64,000 nt of DNA. Source: Streptomyces sp. NRRL WC-3605 (GTDB taxonomy: Bacteria; Actinomycetota; Actinomycetes; Streptomycetales; Streptomycetaceae). The position numbers were made by a program, and so were the translations under genes. The notes beneath the pieces are model-generated. The model worked only from the letters and a program-made list of their open reading frames with translations. It was not told the DNA's origin and searched no databases. Position 1 is the stretch's first letter; every line of letters starts with the position of its first letter. Positions 32,378 to 40,756 of the stretch are shown here, piece after piece. Location of the stretch: contig NZ_LLZN01000042.1 in the NCBI RefSeq assembly GCF_001509795.1, forward strand, positions 105,337-169,336, written 5' to 3'.

Positions 32378-32434
32378 GTCTCGAGCGACTATGACCAGTC
32401 TCTGAGGAGCCTCTGACCGGGTTCCTCGGTCGTG

Positions 32435-32477
32435 AGTGCGGGTCGTGTCCGGTGTGTACCGGAACACGGCCCGCACT
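32435..32477 (+). terminator. Terminator of parAB
   Basis: Arms of about 18 bp with one mismatch and one bulge around a 6-nt loop, followed by TTGCTTTTA, 57 bp after the parB stop. Confidence 0.8.
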
Positions 32478-32574
32478 TTGCTTTTATGCGGTATCGATGG
32501 AATCTCATCGTGGATACGATGCGTTCGGGTATGGCGCATCCACTGGGCAAGACCTCTAAGGGGAGGCGGGGTCC

Positions 32575-32832
32575 ATGCGAACGGTGAGCCGCACCGGATT
32601 GGTGAGCGCGGCCCTGAGCCTGGGGGCGGTCGGCGGCTTCGTCGGCAGCCTGCTCAAGGAGCGGAGCGCCTTGGCAGCCGCCCGCGATGCCGCGGGCGAA
32701 GGAAGCGAGGAACAGGCTTCATGGGGCGTCGGCTCGTACCGCTCACGCTGGACAACCTCCCGGACCTTCCCAAGCGTTGCCGGTCATGCGTCTTCTGGGA
32801 GCTCGACCCCGTCAGCGGTGAGGCAGCGGTAA
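32575..32832 (+). CDS. Possible small membrane protein overlapping the acetyltransferase gene
   Basis: 85 residues from an ATG with a good RBS (AGGGGAGGCGGGG). The first ~50 codons have strong G+C bias at third positions and read like a short membrane segment (LVSAALSLGAVGGFVGSLL) with a charged helix. After about 32721 the bias fades, where the acetyltransferase frame (+2) begins. It may be a real gene with a long overlap, or a gene whose natural end has been lost. Confidence 0.45.
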   Translation: MRTVSRTGLVSAALSLGAVGGFVGSLLKERSALAAARDAAGEGSEEQASWGVGSYRSRWTTSRTFPSVAGHASSGSSTPSAVRQR

Positions 32833-33338
32833 AGGCGGGCACTGCCGCTCTGGAGAAGGAAGCCTGGATCTCGGCCGTCCTGCTGGACTGGGGCTCCTGC
32901 GGCCGCGTTGTGTACGTCGACGAGGTGCCCGTGGGGCACGTGCTGTACGCGCCTCCGGCGTACGTCCCCCGCTCGACCGCGTTCCCCACGAGCCCGGTGT
33001 CCCCGGACGCGGTGCAGCTGATGACCGCGTTCATCCTGCCCGGCTACCAGGGGCAGGGACTGGGCCGGGTCATGGTCCAGACGGTCGCGAAGGATCTGTT
33101 GCGGCGCGGGTTCAAGGCGATCGAGGCGTTCGGGGACACACGGTGGAAGGAACCCGCGTGCGTGCTGCCCGCGGATCATCTCCTGGCCGTGGGGTTCAAG
33201 ACGGTCCGCCCGCACCCCACGACGCCCCGCCTGCGGCTGGAGCTGAGGACGACCCTGTCCTGGAAGGAAGACGTCGAGATGGCGCTCGACCGGCTCCTGG
33301 GGGCCGTGCAGAAGGAACCGGCGTTGAGGCCGCTCTAG
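32721..33338 (+). CDS. GNAT family N-acetyltransferase
   Basis: 205 residues from the ATG at 32721. The N-terminus MGRRLVPLTLDNLPDLPKRC has CRSCVFWEL. The acetyl-CoA loop is LPGYQGQGLGRVMVQTV, followed by FKAIEAFGDTRW. The substrate is unknown. This gene lies between parB and trxA in Streptomyces. Longer in-frame starts run through the parB terminator. Confidence 0.87.
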   Translation: MGRRLVPLTLDNLPDLPKRCRSCVFWELDPVSGEAAVKAGTAALEKEAWISAVLLDWGSCGRVVYVDEVPVGHVLYAPPAYVPRSTAFPTSPVSPDAVQLMTAFILPGYQGQGLGRVMVQTVAKDLLRRGFKAIEAFGDTRWKEPACVLPADHLLAVGFKTVRPHPTTPRLRLELRTTLSWKEDVEMALDRLLGAVQKEPALRPL

Positions 33339-33370
33339 ACACCGCCGACCGGCGAGCTACGCGGCACGAA

Positions 33371-33400
33371 AATGGGCCAACCCGAGGGGGTTGGCCCATT
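33371..33400. terminator. Bidirectional terminator between GNAT gene and trxA
   Basis: Perfect 12-bp arms (AATGGGCCAACC / GGTTGGCCCATT) with a 6-nt loop, between convergent genes. A parS site begins 4 bp later. Confidence 0.85.
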
Positions 33401-33403
33401 CGT

Positions 33404-33417
33404 GTTTCACGTGAAAC
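33404..33417. other. parS: parS site between GNAT gene and trxA
   Basis: Exact GTTTCACGTGAAAC, just past the trxA stop (33419). Confidence 0.95.
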
Positions 33418-33418
33418 A

Positions 33419-33751
33419 TCACTCAGCGATGAAGTCCTCGAGGTCGCGGACGATCGCGGCCTTCGGCTTCGCACCGACGATGGTCTTGGCGACCTCGCCG
33501 TTGTGGTAGACGTTCAGCGTCGGGATGGACATGACGCCGTACTTGGCGGCCGTACCCGGGTTCTCGTCGATGTTCAGCTTGACGATCTCGATCTTGTCGC
33601 CGTGCTCGGCGGCGATCGCCTCGAGGGACGGAGCGATCTGGCGGCACGGACCGCACCAGGCGGCCCAGAAGTCCACCAGGACGGGCTTGTCGCTCTTGAG
33701 GACGTCCTGCTCGAAGGTCTCGTCGGTCACGTTCTTCAGGGTGCCGGCCAC
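33419..33751 (-). CDS. trxA: Thioredoxin
   Basis: 110 residues from the GTG at 33751 (AAGGAG upstream). It contains the redox motif WAAWCGPCRQIAP and the cis-Pro segment MSIPTLNVY. It reduces disulfides with electrons from TrxB and follows trxB by 34 bp on the same strand, so they are one operon. Confidence 0.96.
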   Translation of the reverse strand: MAGTLKNVTDETFEQDVLKSDKPVLVDFWAAWCGPCRQIAPSLEAIAAEHGDKIEIVKLNIDENPGTAAKYGVMSIPTLNVYHNGEVAKTIVGAKPKAAIVRDLEDFIAE

Positions 33752-33785
33752 TGCGGGCTCCTTAACTAAGTGGGGCGGGTGGGGT

Positions 33786-34754
33786 TCAGACTGCGGTCTT
33801 CTCGGGCTCGGCGTTCTCTTCGTCCGCCAGGGCGGCGAGGAAGCGCTCGGCGTCCAGAGCGGCGGAACAACCGGTGCCGGCGGCGGTGATGGCCTGGCGG
33901 TAGGTGTGATCCACGACGTCACCGGCGGCGAAGACACCGGTCACGTTGGTACGCGTCGAGGGGGCGTCGACCTTGAGGTAGCCCTCCTCGTCGAGCTCCA
34001 GCTGGCCCTTGAACAGCTCCGTGCGCGGGTCGTGGCCGATCGCGATGAACAGGCCGGTGACCGCCAGGTCGGAGAGCTCGCCCGTCTTGACGTTGCGCAG
34101 CTTGAGGCCGGAGAGCTTCTGCTCGCCCTGGACCTCGGCCACTTCGCTGTCCCAGACGAACTTGATCTTCGGGTCGGCGAAGGCGCGGTCCTGCATGGCC
34201 TTGGAAGCGCGCAGGGTGTCACGGCGGTGCACGATCGTCACCGAGTTGGCGAAGCGCGAGAGGAAGGTCGCCTCCTCCATCGCGGTGTCGCCACCACCGA
34301 TGACGGCGATGTCCTGGTCCTTGAAGAAGAACCCGTCACAGGTGGCACACCAGGAGACGCCGCGGCCCGACAGCGCGTCCTCGTTCGGCAGACCGAGCTT
34401 GCGGTGCTGCGAGCCGGTGGTGACGATGACGGCCTTCGCGCGGTGCACGGTGCCGGCGGTGTCCGTGACGGTCTTGATCTCACCGGTCAGATCGACGTTG
34501 ACGACGTCGTCCGGGATCAGCTCGGCACCGAAGCGCTCGGCCTGGGCGCGCATGTTGTCCATGAGCTCGGGGCCCATGATGCCGTCCTGGAAGCCGGGGA
34601 AGTTCTCCACCTCGGTGGTGTTCATGAGCGCACCACCGGCGGTGACGGCGCCCTCGAACACCAGCGGCTTCAGCGACGCGCGCGCGGTGTAGAGCGCCGC
34701 CGTGTAGCCGGCGGGCCCGGAGCCGATGATGATCACGTTTCGGACGTCGCTCAC
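33786..34754 (-). CDS. trxB: Thioredoxin reductase (NADPH)
   Basis: 322 residues, GTG at 34754. It has the FAD motif [16 protein letters not shown], the redox motif [11 protein letters not shown], the NADPH motif [10 protein letters not shown] and the C-terminal FAD motif [10 protein letters not shown]. It keeps TrxA reduced and is preceded by a SigR-type promoter. Confidence 0.97.
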   Translation of the reverse strand: MSDVRNVIIIGSGPAGYTAALYTARASLKPLVFEGAVTAGGALMNTTEVENFPGFQDGIMGPELMDNMRAQAERFGAELIPDDVVNVDLTGEIKTVTDTAGTVHRAKAVIVTTGSQHRKLGLPNEDALSGRGVSWCATCDGFFFKDQDIAVIGGGDTAMEEATFLSRFANSVTIVHRRDTLRASKAMQDRAFADPKIKFVWDSEVAEVQGEQKLSGLKLRNVKTGELSDLAVTGLFIAIGHDPRTELFKGQLELDEEGYLKVDAPSTRTNVTGVFAAGDVVDHTYRQAITAAGTGCSAALDAERFLAALADEENAEPEKTAV

Positions 34755-34825
34755 GGCTTGATTCCTCGTCTCTGGAATACCTCGTCGGACCGGTGGGAGC
34801 CCCTTTCGGAGCTCTCACCCCACCC

Positions 34826-34851
34826 AACGGATCCTAAGGGGCGCGCATTCC
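34826..34851 (-). promoter_or_regulatory. SigR-type (disulfide stress) promoter of trxB-trxA
   Basis: On the minus strand GGAAT at 34851-34847 is separated by exactly 18 bp from GTT at 34828-34826, the SigR consensus GGAAT-N18-GTT, 72 bp upstream of the trxB start. trxBA is a known SigR target in S. coelicolor. Confidence 0.85.
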
Positions 34852-34923
34852 CGCTGTGTCAGGGCACACGGTGATGCCCCCTCTACGGGTTGCCACGCCG
34901 GAGGACAACCAATCGCGCGGTCC

Positions 34924-35841
34924 TCAGGAACGCGCGTAGGACTTCGTCAGAAGGATCTTGGCCGGGTTCGCCGTCGCGTGCTTCACACAGGTCGCGTCCA
35001 TCAGATAGGCGGTGACCCGGGCGATGTCGGAGGCGTCCGGCAAGACGACGAGCAGGGCGTCCTTGCCCTGATAGACGCCTTCCTCGGCGGCGAGCGCACT
35101 CTCGTCGCGGCCGATCCCCTTCTGGACACAGTCCGGAACGTCGACCTCGCGCAGGATCTTCGGCCTCGCGGTGTCGGCGCCGCCCTCCACACCCATGCTG
35201 CGCTTGGGACCGCGCGAGGACGGTGCGGCCGGCGCGCTCTTCTCGAGGAGGTCGGCGACCTTGCTCTCCAGCTTCGCTGCGGAGAACGTGTCGGACGCCG
35301 TCTGATCCCCTTCGGCCGTGGGGCTGGACCCGCCGCCGTTCACCGCGAAGACCAGAAGCACGGACCCGAGACCCAGTCCGACGGCTGTGAAGGCCGCCCC
35401 CAGGGCCACCCTGCGGTTCCCTGTCCTCTTCTTCTTCTGGCCCTTGCGGCCAGGACCGGTGGTAGACGGACGCGCGCGTCCCGCGGGCCGGTCGGCCGCG
35501 GGCGATGTTTCACGTGAAACATGGGAGCCGGTGGAGGCGCGATCGTCCTCGTCCAGAGCCGGCGTGCTGGAATCACCCGGCGTCGAGGAGCGCGCCCGCG
35601 ACTCTGCCGCCAAGGCGGCGTCGATACGGTCGGCGACGTCGTCAGGCATCCGCGAGGGGACCGGTACCGAACCCAGCAGCCCCCGGATCTCCTCCAGCGA
35701 GTCGTAGACGTCTGCGCACAGCTCGCAGTCCTCCAGGTGCCGCTGTACGTCGGCGGCCCGGGACGGAGAGAGCAGGCCCTCGGTGAGGTCGGAGATCTCG
35801 GTGACGTCCGGGTGCCCGGCCTTGCCCGTCGTGGATGTCAC
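34924..35841 (-). CDS. Anti-sigma factor, zinc-finger type, partner of SigM
   Basis: 305 residues, overlapping the sigM stop by 4 bp. An N-terminal ZAS/zf-HC2 motif (HLEDCELCADVY), a disordered middle containing the parS-encoded VSRET, a membrane helix (about 145-167, VALGAAFTAVGLGLGSVLLVFAV) and an extracytoplasmic domain with two Cys (VDVPDCVQKG, DATCVKHA). It should hold SigM at the membrane until stress releases it. The partner assignment follows from the overlap. Confidence 0.9.
   Translation of the reverse strand: MTSTTGKAGHPDVTEISDLTEGLLSPSRAADVQRHLEDCELCADVYDSLEEIRGLLGSVPVPSRMPDDVADRIDAALAAESRARSSTPGDSSTPALDEDDRASTGSHVSRETSPAADRPAGRARPSTTGPGRKGQKKKRTGNRRVALGAAFTAVGLGLGSVLLVFAVNGGGSSPTAEGDQTASDTFSAAKLESKVADLLEKSAPAAPSSRGPKRSMGVEGGADTARPKILREVDVPDCVQKGIGRDESALAAEEGVYQGKDALLVVLPDASDIARVTAYLMDATCVKHATANPAKILLTKSYARS
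35507..35520. other. parS: parS site inside the anti-sigma factor gene
   Basis: Exact GTTTCACGTGAAAC, read as VSRET in the disordered cytoplasmic segment. Confidence 0.95.
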
Positions 35842-36569
35842 GCTCGCCCACCTCCGCCCTTCACTGCCGCTGAATCACTCGGACCGTTGTCGCGTGGTTC
35901 CGTGTCCTGACCCGCGGCACGTGGACCCGCTGCCGGTGGGACGGATGTCCCCTGCGTCCGGTTCCGCCTGTCGCCGGAATCCTTGACCGCGCGCTCGGGC
36001 CGTAGATGCGTGAGAAGCGGCAGCAGCCGGGCTCTGCCTCTCGCGCAGCGGCTCTTCACGGTGCCGGTGGGGACGTCCAGGACCCGGGCCGCCTCCGCGA
36101 CCGGGTAGCCCTGCATGTCCACCAGGACGAGAGCCGCCCGCTGGTCGGGTGGCAGCGTGCCGAGCGCTTCCAGCAGTTGCCGGTGCAGATCGTTGCGCTC
36201 GGCGGGCGCCGAGGCCGACTCGTGCGGCTCCAGGAGCTGCTCGAGGCGCTCGGTGTCGTCGACGGGAGAGGTCTTCCGGGAGGCGGCCTTGCGGGCGCGG
36301 TCCAGGCAGGCGTTCACCGTGATCCGGTGCAGCCAGGTGGTGACGGCCGACTGGCCCCGGAAGGTGTGGGCGGCCCGGTAGGCGGAGACGAGGGCGTCCT
36401 GGACGGCGTCGGCGGCCTCCTCGCGGTCCCCGAGCGTGCGCAGGGCCACCGCCCAGAGACGGTCGCGGTGGCGCCGCACGATCTCGCCGAAGGCGTCGGG
36501 ATCGCCGGCCACGTGCAGGGCGAGGAGGTCCTGATCGCTCGCGTCGCCGTGAGCGGTGCGATCTGTCAC
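35838..36569 (-). CDS. sigM: ECF RNA polymerase sigma factor SigM
   Basis: 243 residues, ATG at 36569. Region 2 (about 25-95) has DAFGEIVRRHRDRLWAVALRTLGDREEAADAVQDALV and TWLHRITVNACLDRARK. Region 4 (about 130-185) has LPPDQRAALVLVDMQGYPVAEAARVLDVPTGTVKSRCARGRARL. A Pro/Arg-rich C-terminal tail extends beyond region 4 by about 55 residues. It follows the MurJ-pseudokinase genes by 25 bp. Confidence 0.95.
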   Translation of the reverse strand: MTDRTAHGDASDQDLLALHVAGDPDAFGEIVRRHRDRLWAVALRTLGDREEAADAVQDALVSAYRAAHTFRGQSAVTTWLHRITVNACLDRARKAASRKTSPVDDTERLEQLLEPHESASAPAERNDLHRQLLEALGTLPPDQRAALVLVDMQGYPVAEAARVLDVPTGTVKSRCARGRARLLPLLTHLRPERAVKDSGDRRNRTQGTSVPPAAGPRAAGQDTEPRDNGPSDSAAVKGGGGRA

Positions 36570-36594
36570 GCGGACCCCCTCCCCTGGGACGCAG

Positions 36595-38319
36595 TCAGCC
36601 GGCGAACTTCACTTCGGTGATGGCCTGCTTGTATCCAGGCTGACTGTAGTTGGCGGAGTCGGTCCCGGAGTACGGCATCGCGGTCAGCCACACCAGCACG
36701 TAGCGGGTCTTCACCGGCTTGTCGACGCTCACCTTGGCGGAAAGGCCGCTCGTCGTCGCCTGCCCCAGCTTCTTCATCGAGCTCAGCGGCGTGGACGAGT
36801 CGAGCGTGTCGGTGGCGTAGAGCTGGAGTGTGGTGTGATCGCCGCCGTACCGGAGGGACAGCGTGGCGGCCGAGACCTCCTGCTTGGAGCCGAGGTCGTA
36901 GACGATGCCCACGCCAGGCTTGATCACTATCTTCGGACCGTCCTTGTAGCTGTTGGTCCGCCATCCCGTCGACGCGTCGTTGTCATACGTCAGACCGACG
37001 TCGTTGGGGTGCTGTGCGTCGCCCTCGGCCACGTACTCCCTGGAGCCCGTGATCTTGAGCGGCTTGGTCGGCTTGTTCTTGCCGCCGTTCTTCTCGCCGC
37101 CGTCGTTCGTCTGCGTCTGGTTGGGGTCGTCGGACTGCTTGCCCCGGTCCATGAGGGCATCGGCGAGCTGCCAGCTCCCGAGGCCCAGCGCGGCGATCAG
37201 GAGGGCAGAGACAGCCCACTTGAGGGCCTTGCCGGTGCGGCTCTGCAACGGGGGCGGCGGGGCGGCCACGGGCTGTGTGGCGCCGGGACGGGGCGCCGGG
37301 CGGCCATAGGTGCCCTGCTGGTAGGTCGTGCGCTGGTAGTCCGGCGGGGCGGTGAACGCGGGCTCCGGCGGGCGGATGCGGGGCATCTCGCCGATGGCCT
37401 TCACCAGTTCCTCCGGAGTGGTGCAGGCGGCCTCGTGGCGGGAGGCGGTGGCGCCGTCGTTGGCCAGTGCGCGCATGGCGAGCTCGGACAGCCCGCGGTG
37501 GACGCCGGCCCGCACCTGGTCCGGGGCGATCAGCCCGACGTCCTTGGGCAGCCCGGACAGGCCGTAGGCGTCGCTCTCGTAGGGCCAGCGCTGGGTCAGC
37601 GAGGCGTACAGCAGGGCGCCGATTGCCTCCGTGTCCGCGCGCTGCGGGGTGTCGGAGCTGATGCCCCGCAGGGCGGCGTTCACCGCGAGGCCGCGGATGC
37701 GCCACTGCCCGGTGGAGGCACGCAGCACGGCGTTCGGGTTGAGGCGTAGATGGGCCAGACCCTCGCGGTGCGCGGCGGCCATGGCGGCGGACACCTGCGT
37801 GACCATCTGGTAGGCGTCGTACACCTCCAGCGGGCCGGCGGCGAGGAGGGTCGTCAGTTCGGTGGCGTCGGGGAGCCATTCGTGGACGACGTAGACGACG
37901 TCGTCCTCCTCGACGGCGTCGAGGACCTGGACGAAGCGGGGATCGCCGAGCAGCGCGGAGGAGCGGGCCGCGGCCAGCACGGCGCGCGCACGCGCGTGAT
38001 CCGCGGGCAGGATGTGGACGCCGACGGCGCGGCGCAGTTTCTCGTCGACGGCACGCCAGCTGCTGAAACCGTCCAGACGGGTGACGCACTCCTCCAGGCG
38101 GTAGCGTTCGGCGAGCTTGTGACCGCTGTGCAGCTCGGGCGCCGAGGCCTTCCCGGGACCCTCCGTCCCGCCACTCCCCTGTGCCTCGTCGATGTCCGTG
38201 CCCCGCTCCCGATTCGTGGCCACCCCGTCGGCCGTGGACGACTCGTCCGCCTGAGCGGTCAGCGGCTCGTCACCGCTGTTGTCTGCCACGTCGACGGCAG
38301 CCGTGCTCCGTTCCGCCAC
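36595..38319 (-). CDS. Membrane pseudokinase with C-terminal extracellular domain (MurJ partner)
   Basis: 574 residues from the GTG at 38319 (GGGGAGG upstream). A kinase-like domain (about 70-310) lacks the catalytic signature: HRD-x-KPxN is replaced by HLRLNPNAVL and no DFG is seen, so catalysis is unlikely. A membrane helix (about 365-387) and a C-terminal discoidin-like domain (about 420-574) with TGWRTNSYKDGPKIVI follow. In M. tuberculosis the same pseudokinase is fused to MviN/MurJ and binds FhaA; here it is a separate gene just downstream of murJ. The ATG at 38397 is an alternative start. Confidence 0.88.
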   Translation of the reverse strand: MAERSTAAVDVADNSGDEPLTAQADESSTADGVATNRERGTDIDEAQGSGGTEGPGKASAPELHSGHKLAERYRLEECVTRLDGFSSWRAVDEKLRRAVGVHILPADHARARAVLAAARSSALLGDPRFVQVLDAVEEDDVVYVVHEWLPDATELTTLLAAGPLEVYDAYQMVTQVSAAMAAAHREGLAHLRLNPNAVLRASTGQWRIRGLAVNAALRGISSDTPQRADTEAIGALLYASLTQRWPYESDAYGLSGLPKDVGLIAPDQVRAGVHRGLSELAMRALANDGATASRHEAACTTPEELVKAIGEMPRIRPPEPAFTAPPDYQRTTYQQGTYGRPAPRPGATQPVAAPPPPLQSRTGKALKWAVSALLIAALGLGSWQLADALMDRGKQSDDPNQTQTNDGGEKNGGKNKPTKPLKITGSREYVAEGDAQHPNDVGLTYDNDASTGWRTNSYKDGPKIVIKPGVGIVYDLGSKQEVSAATLSLRYGGDHTTLQLYATDTLDSSTPLSSMKKLGQATTSGLSAKVSVDKPVKTRYVLVWLTAMPYSGTDSANYSQPGYKQAITEVKFAG

Positions 38320-38455
38320 CGTCGTTCCCGCCTCCCCATTCAATGCGCGCCGCCACACCTCGTGCGCGCCGTCCGACGCCGAACCAATTGTGCCCACAGT
38401 CCGCCGCTATGCACGACACACGATGACGGACGATGGTTGTGCGCCTACCCCCACC

Positions 38456-40711
38456 TCAGCGACCCAGGCGCCCGCGGACCATGCCGACGAGCGAGTTCAG
38501 TTCCTCGATGCGCATCCGGCGGGCGGCCACGAAGAAGACGCCGAGCAGCACGGCCCCACCGGCCAGGAGGGCGGCGAGCGAACCGGCGGCGCCCTGGCCG
38601 AGGACCTGGCTGATGCCGTAGCAGGCCGCTCCGCTCACCAGCGCGGCCGGGACCGACGCGATGCAGAGCCGCGCGTAGGTCCGCGTCACGCGGGCGCCGT
38701 CCAGATCGCCGCCCAGCTTCGCGCGCAGCCGTCGCCAGGCCACCCCGACGCCGATCGCGTACGCCAGGCCGTAGGAGGCCGCCATGCCCACCACGGCCCA
38801 GCGGGCGGGCAGGAGGAAGTAGCAGAGCCCGGAGGCCGCCGCGTTGCCGGCCGCCACGATGACCGTGTTGTAGAAGGGGGTACGGGTGTCCTCGTACGCG
38901 TAGAAGGCGCGCAGGACGACGTACTGCACCGAGTAGGGGATCAGACCGAGGCCGAAGGCCATCAGCATGTAGCCCATGTTGGTGGCCTGGCTGGTGCCGG
39001 ACGAGCCGAACATCAGGGTGCACATGGGGATGCCGAGCGCCACGAAGCCGAAGGCGAGCGGCACGATCGCCACCGCGGTGGTGCGCAGGCCCTGCGAGAT
39101 GTCGTCGCGGACCGCGCCGGCGTCGTTCTCGGCGGCCGAGCGGGAGATCCGGGGCAGCAGGGCGGCCATCAGGGAGACGGTGATGATGGCCTGCGGCAGA
39201 CCCCAGATCAGCTGGGCGTTGGCGTAGGCGGCGAAGCCGGTGCCCTCGTCACCCGACGCGATGCCGGCCGCGGTGGACAGCTGGGTGACGACGAGGGCGC
39301 CGGCCTGGTTGGCGAGGACGAACAGGATCGTCCACTTGGCGAGCATGGCGGCCTTGCCGAGGCCGTGACCCCGCCAGTCGAAGCGCAGCCGCATCCGGAA
39401 GCCCGTCTCCCGCAGGTACGGGATCATGGCGAGGGACTGGACGACCAGGCCGAGCAGGATGCCGACGCCGAGGAGCCGCTGCCCCTCCGGCGGGATGCTC
39501 GTGACGGACATCCCGGAGCGCTCCGAGGTGCCGTACACCCAGATGAACATGCCCAGCGTCACGATGATGACGATGTTGTTCAGGACCGGGGTCCACATCA
39601 TCGCGCCGAAACGGCCGCGGGCGTTGAGGATCTGGCCCATCACGACGTGGACGCCCATGAAGAAGATCGAGGGCAGGAAGTAGCGCGTGAAGGTGACGGC
39701 CACCTCGTTGGCGGCGGGGTCGTTGGCGACCTCGGTCGACAGGGCGCTGACCAGGTAGGGCGCCGCGAACATCGCGAGCGCCGTGAGGGCGGCCAGCGCG
39801 ACCATGACGAGGGTCAGCAGACGGTTCGCGTAGGACTCGCCGCCGTCCTCGTCGTCCTTCATGGCGCGCACCAGCTGCGGCACGAAGACGGAGTTGAGGC
39901 CACCGCCGACGGTCAGGATGTAGATCATCGTGGGCAGCTGGTAGGCGACCTGGAAGGAGTCGCCGAGCAGACCGAGGCCGAGGGCCGAGACGATCAGCAT
40001 CGACCGGACGAACCCGGTGAGGCGGGACACCATCGTGCCGGCCGCCATGACGGCGCTGGACTTCAGCAGACCGCCGACCTTGCCGCCCTTCTTCGCCACG
40101 GGCGCCGGGGCCGGAGCGGGCGCCGGCTCGTCGCTCTCGGGCGCGGCGACCGGTGCGGCCGCCTGCTGCGGACCTGGGGGCTGCGGGCCTGGGGCGGGCG
40201 CGGAAGACGGGCCGGGGACCGACGTCGACTGGTACTGCTGCTGACCGCCGCCCTGCTGCTGGTCCCGGAAGAGGTGCGCGAAGGCGTCGTGCTGCGGACG
40301 CTCCTCCGCCGAGTGTGAGACGAGGTCGTCGACGCCGACGTACTGGGTCGTCCGGGGGTCGTCCCCGTACGGCAGGTACTGGGTCGGGCCCTCCGGCTCG
40401 GGCGCCGGAGTCTGCGCCCACACGGTCGGGTCGGGGGCGTACGGCGACTGCGGCGGCTGCGAGTAGAGGGGCTGCTGGGGCTGGTAGGCGCCCGGCGGGG
40501 GCGGCGGGTGCGCGGCACGGTCGTACAGCGCCTCGGCGACCGGGTCCTGGGCGGTGATGTCCTGCCCCTGGTAGGGGTCCTGGTCGTAGGCGTCCTGGAG
40601 GTACATGTCCGCCGGGTGCTGCGGCGGTACCTGGCCCTCGGGCGGCGGGCCCTCGGGGTGCCCCGAGCTGCCCGCGGCCTGGCCGCGGTCACCGTCGTAC
40701 GGCGCGTTCAT
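38456..40711 (-). CDS. murJ: Lipid II flippase MurJ (MviN)
   Basis: 751 residues. The first about 205 residues are disordered and rich in Pro, Gln, Tyr and Ala. The MurJ core with about fourteen membrane helices follows, beginning LLKSSAVMAAGTMVSRLTGFVR and including QVAYQLPTMIYILTVGGGLNSVFVPQLVRAM and YFLPSIFFMGVHVVMGQILNARGRFGAMMW. It flips lipid-linked peptidoglycan precursors. The pseudokinase gene follows after 136 bp. Confidence 0.95.
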   Translation of the reverse strand: MNAPYDGDRGQAAGSSGHPEGPPPEGQVPPQHPADMYLQDAYDQDPYQGQDITAQDPVAEALYDRAAHPPPPPGAYQPQQPLYSQPPQSPYAPDPTVWAQTPAPEPEGPTQYLPYGDDPRTTQYVGVDDLVSHSAEERPQHDAFAHLFRDQQQGGGQQQYQSTSVPGPSSAPAPGPQPPGPQQAAAPVAAPESDEPAPAPAPAPVAKKGGKVGGLLKSSAVMAAGTMVSRLTGFVRSMLIVSALGLGLLGDSFQVAYQLPTMIYILTVGGGLNSVFVPQLVRAMKDDEDGGESYANRLLTLVMVALAALTALAMFAAPYLVSALSTEVANDPAANEVAVTFTRYFLPSIFFMGVHVVMGQILNARGRFGAMMWTPVLNNIVIIVTLGMFIWVYGTSERSGMSVTSIPPEGQRLLGVGILLGLVVQSLAMIPYLRETGFRMRLRFDWRGHGLGKAAMLAKWTILFVLANQAGALVVTQLSTAAGIASGDEGTGFAAYANAQLIWGLPQAIITVSLMAALLPRISRSAAENDAGAVRDDISQGLRTTAVAIVPLAFGFVALGIPMCTLMFGSSGTSQATNMGYMLMAFGLGLIPYSVQYVVLRAFYAYEDTRTPFYNTVIVAAGNAAASGLCYFLLPARWAVVGMAASYGLAYAIGVGVAWRRLRAKLGGDLDGARVTRTYARLCIASVPAALVSGAACYGISQVLGQGAAGSLAALLAGGAVLLGVFFVAARRMRIEELNSLVGMVRGRLGR

Positions 40712-40756
40712 GGCTACCCCACCTCATCGTCCCGGGCCCACCGGCCACGACTTCGC

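Noticed and set aside
33361..33420. parS at 33404 considered as part of the trxA/GNAT terminator hairpin
   Set aside because: The hairpin (33371-33400) is separate and complete; the parS flanks are palindromic for only one more base pair, so it is not a parS-centred terminator like the other three.
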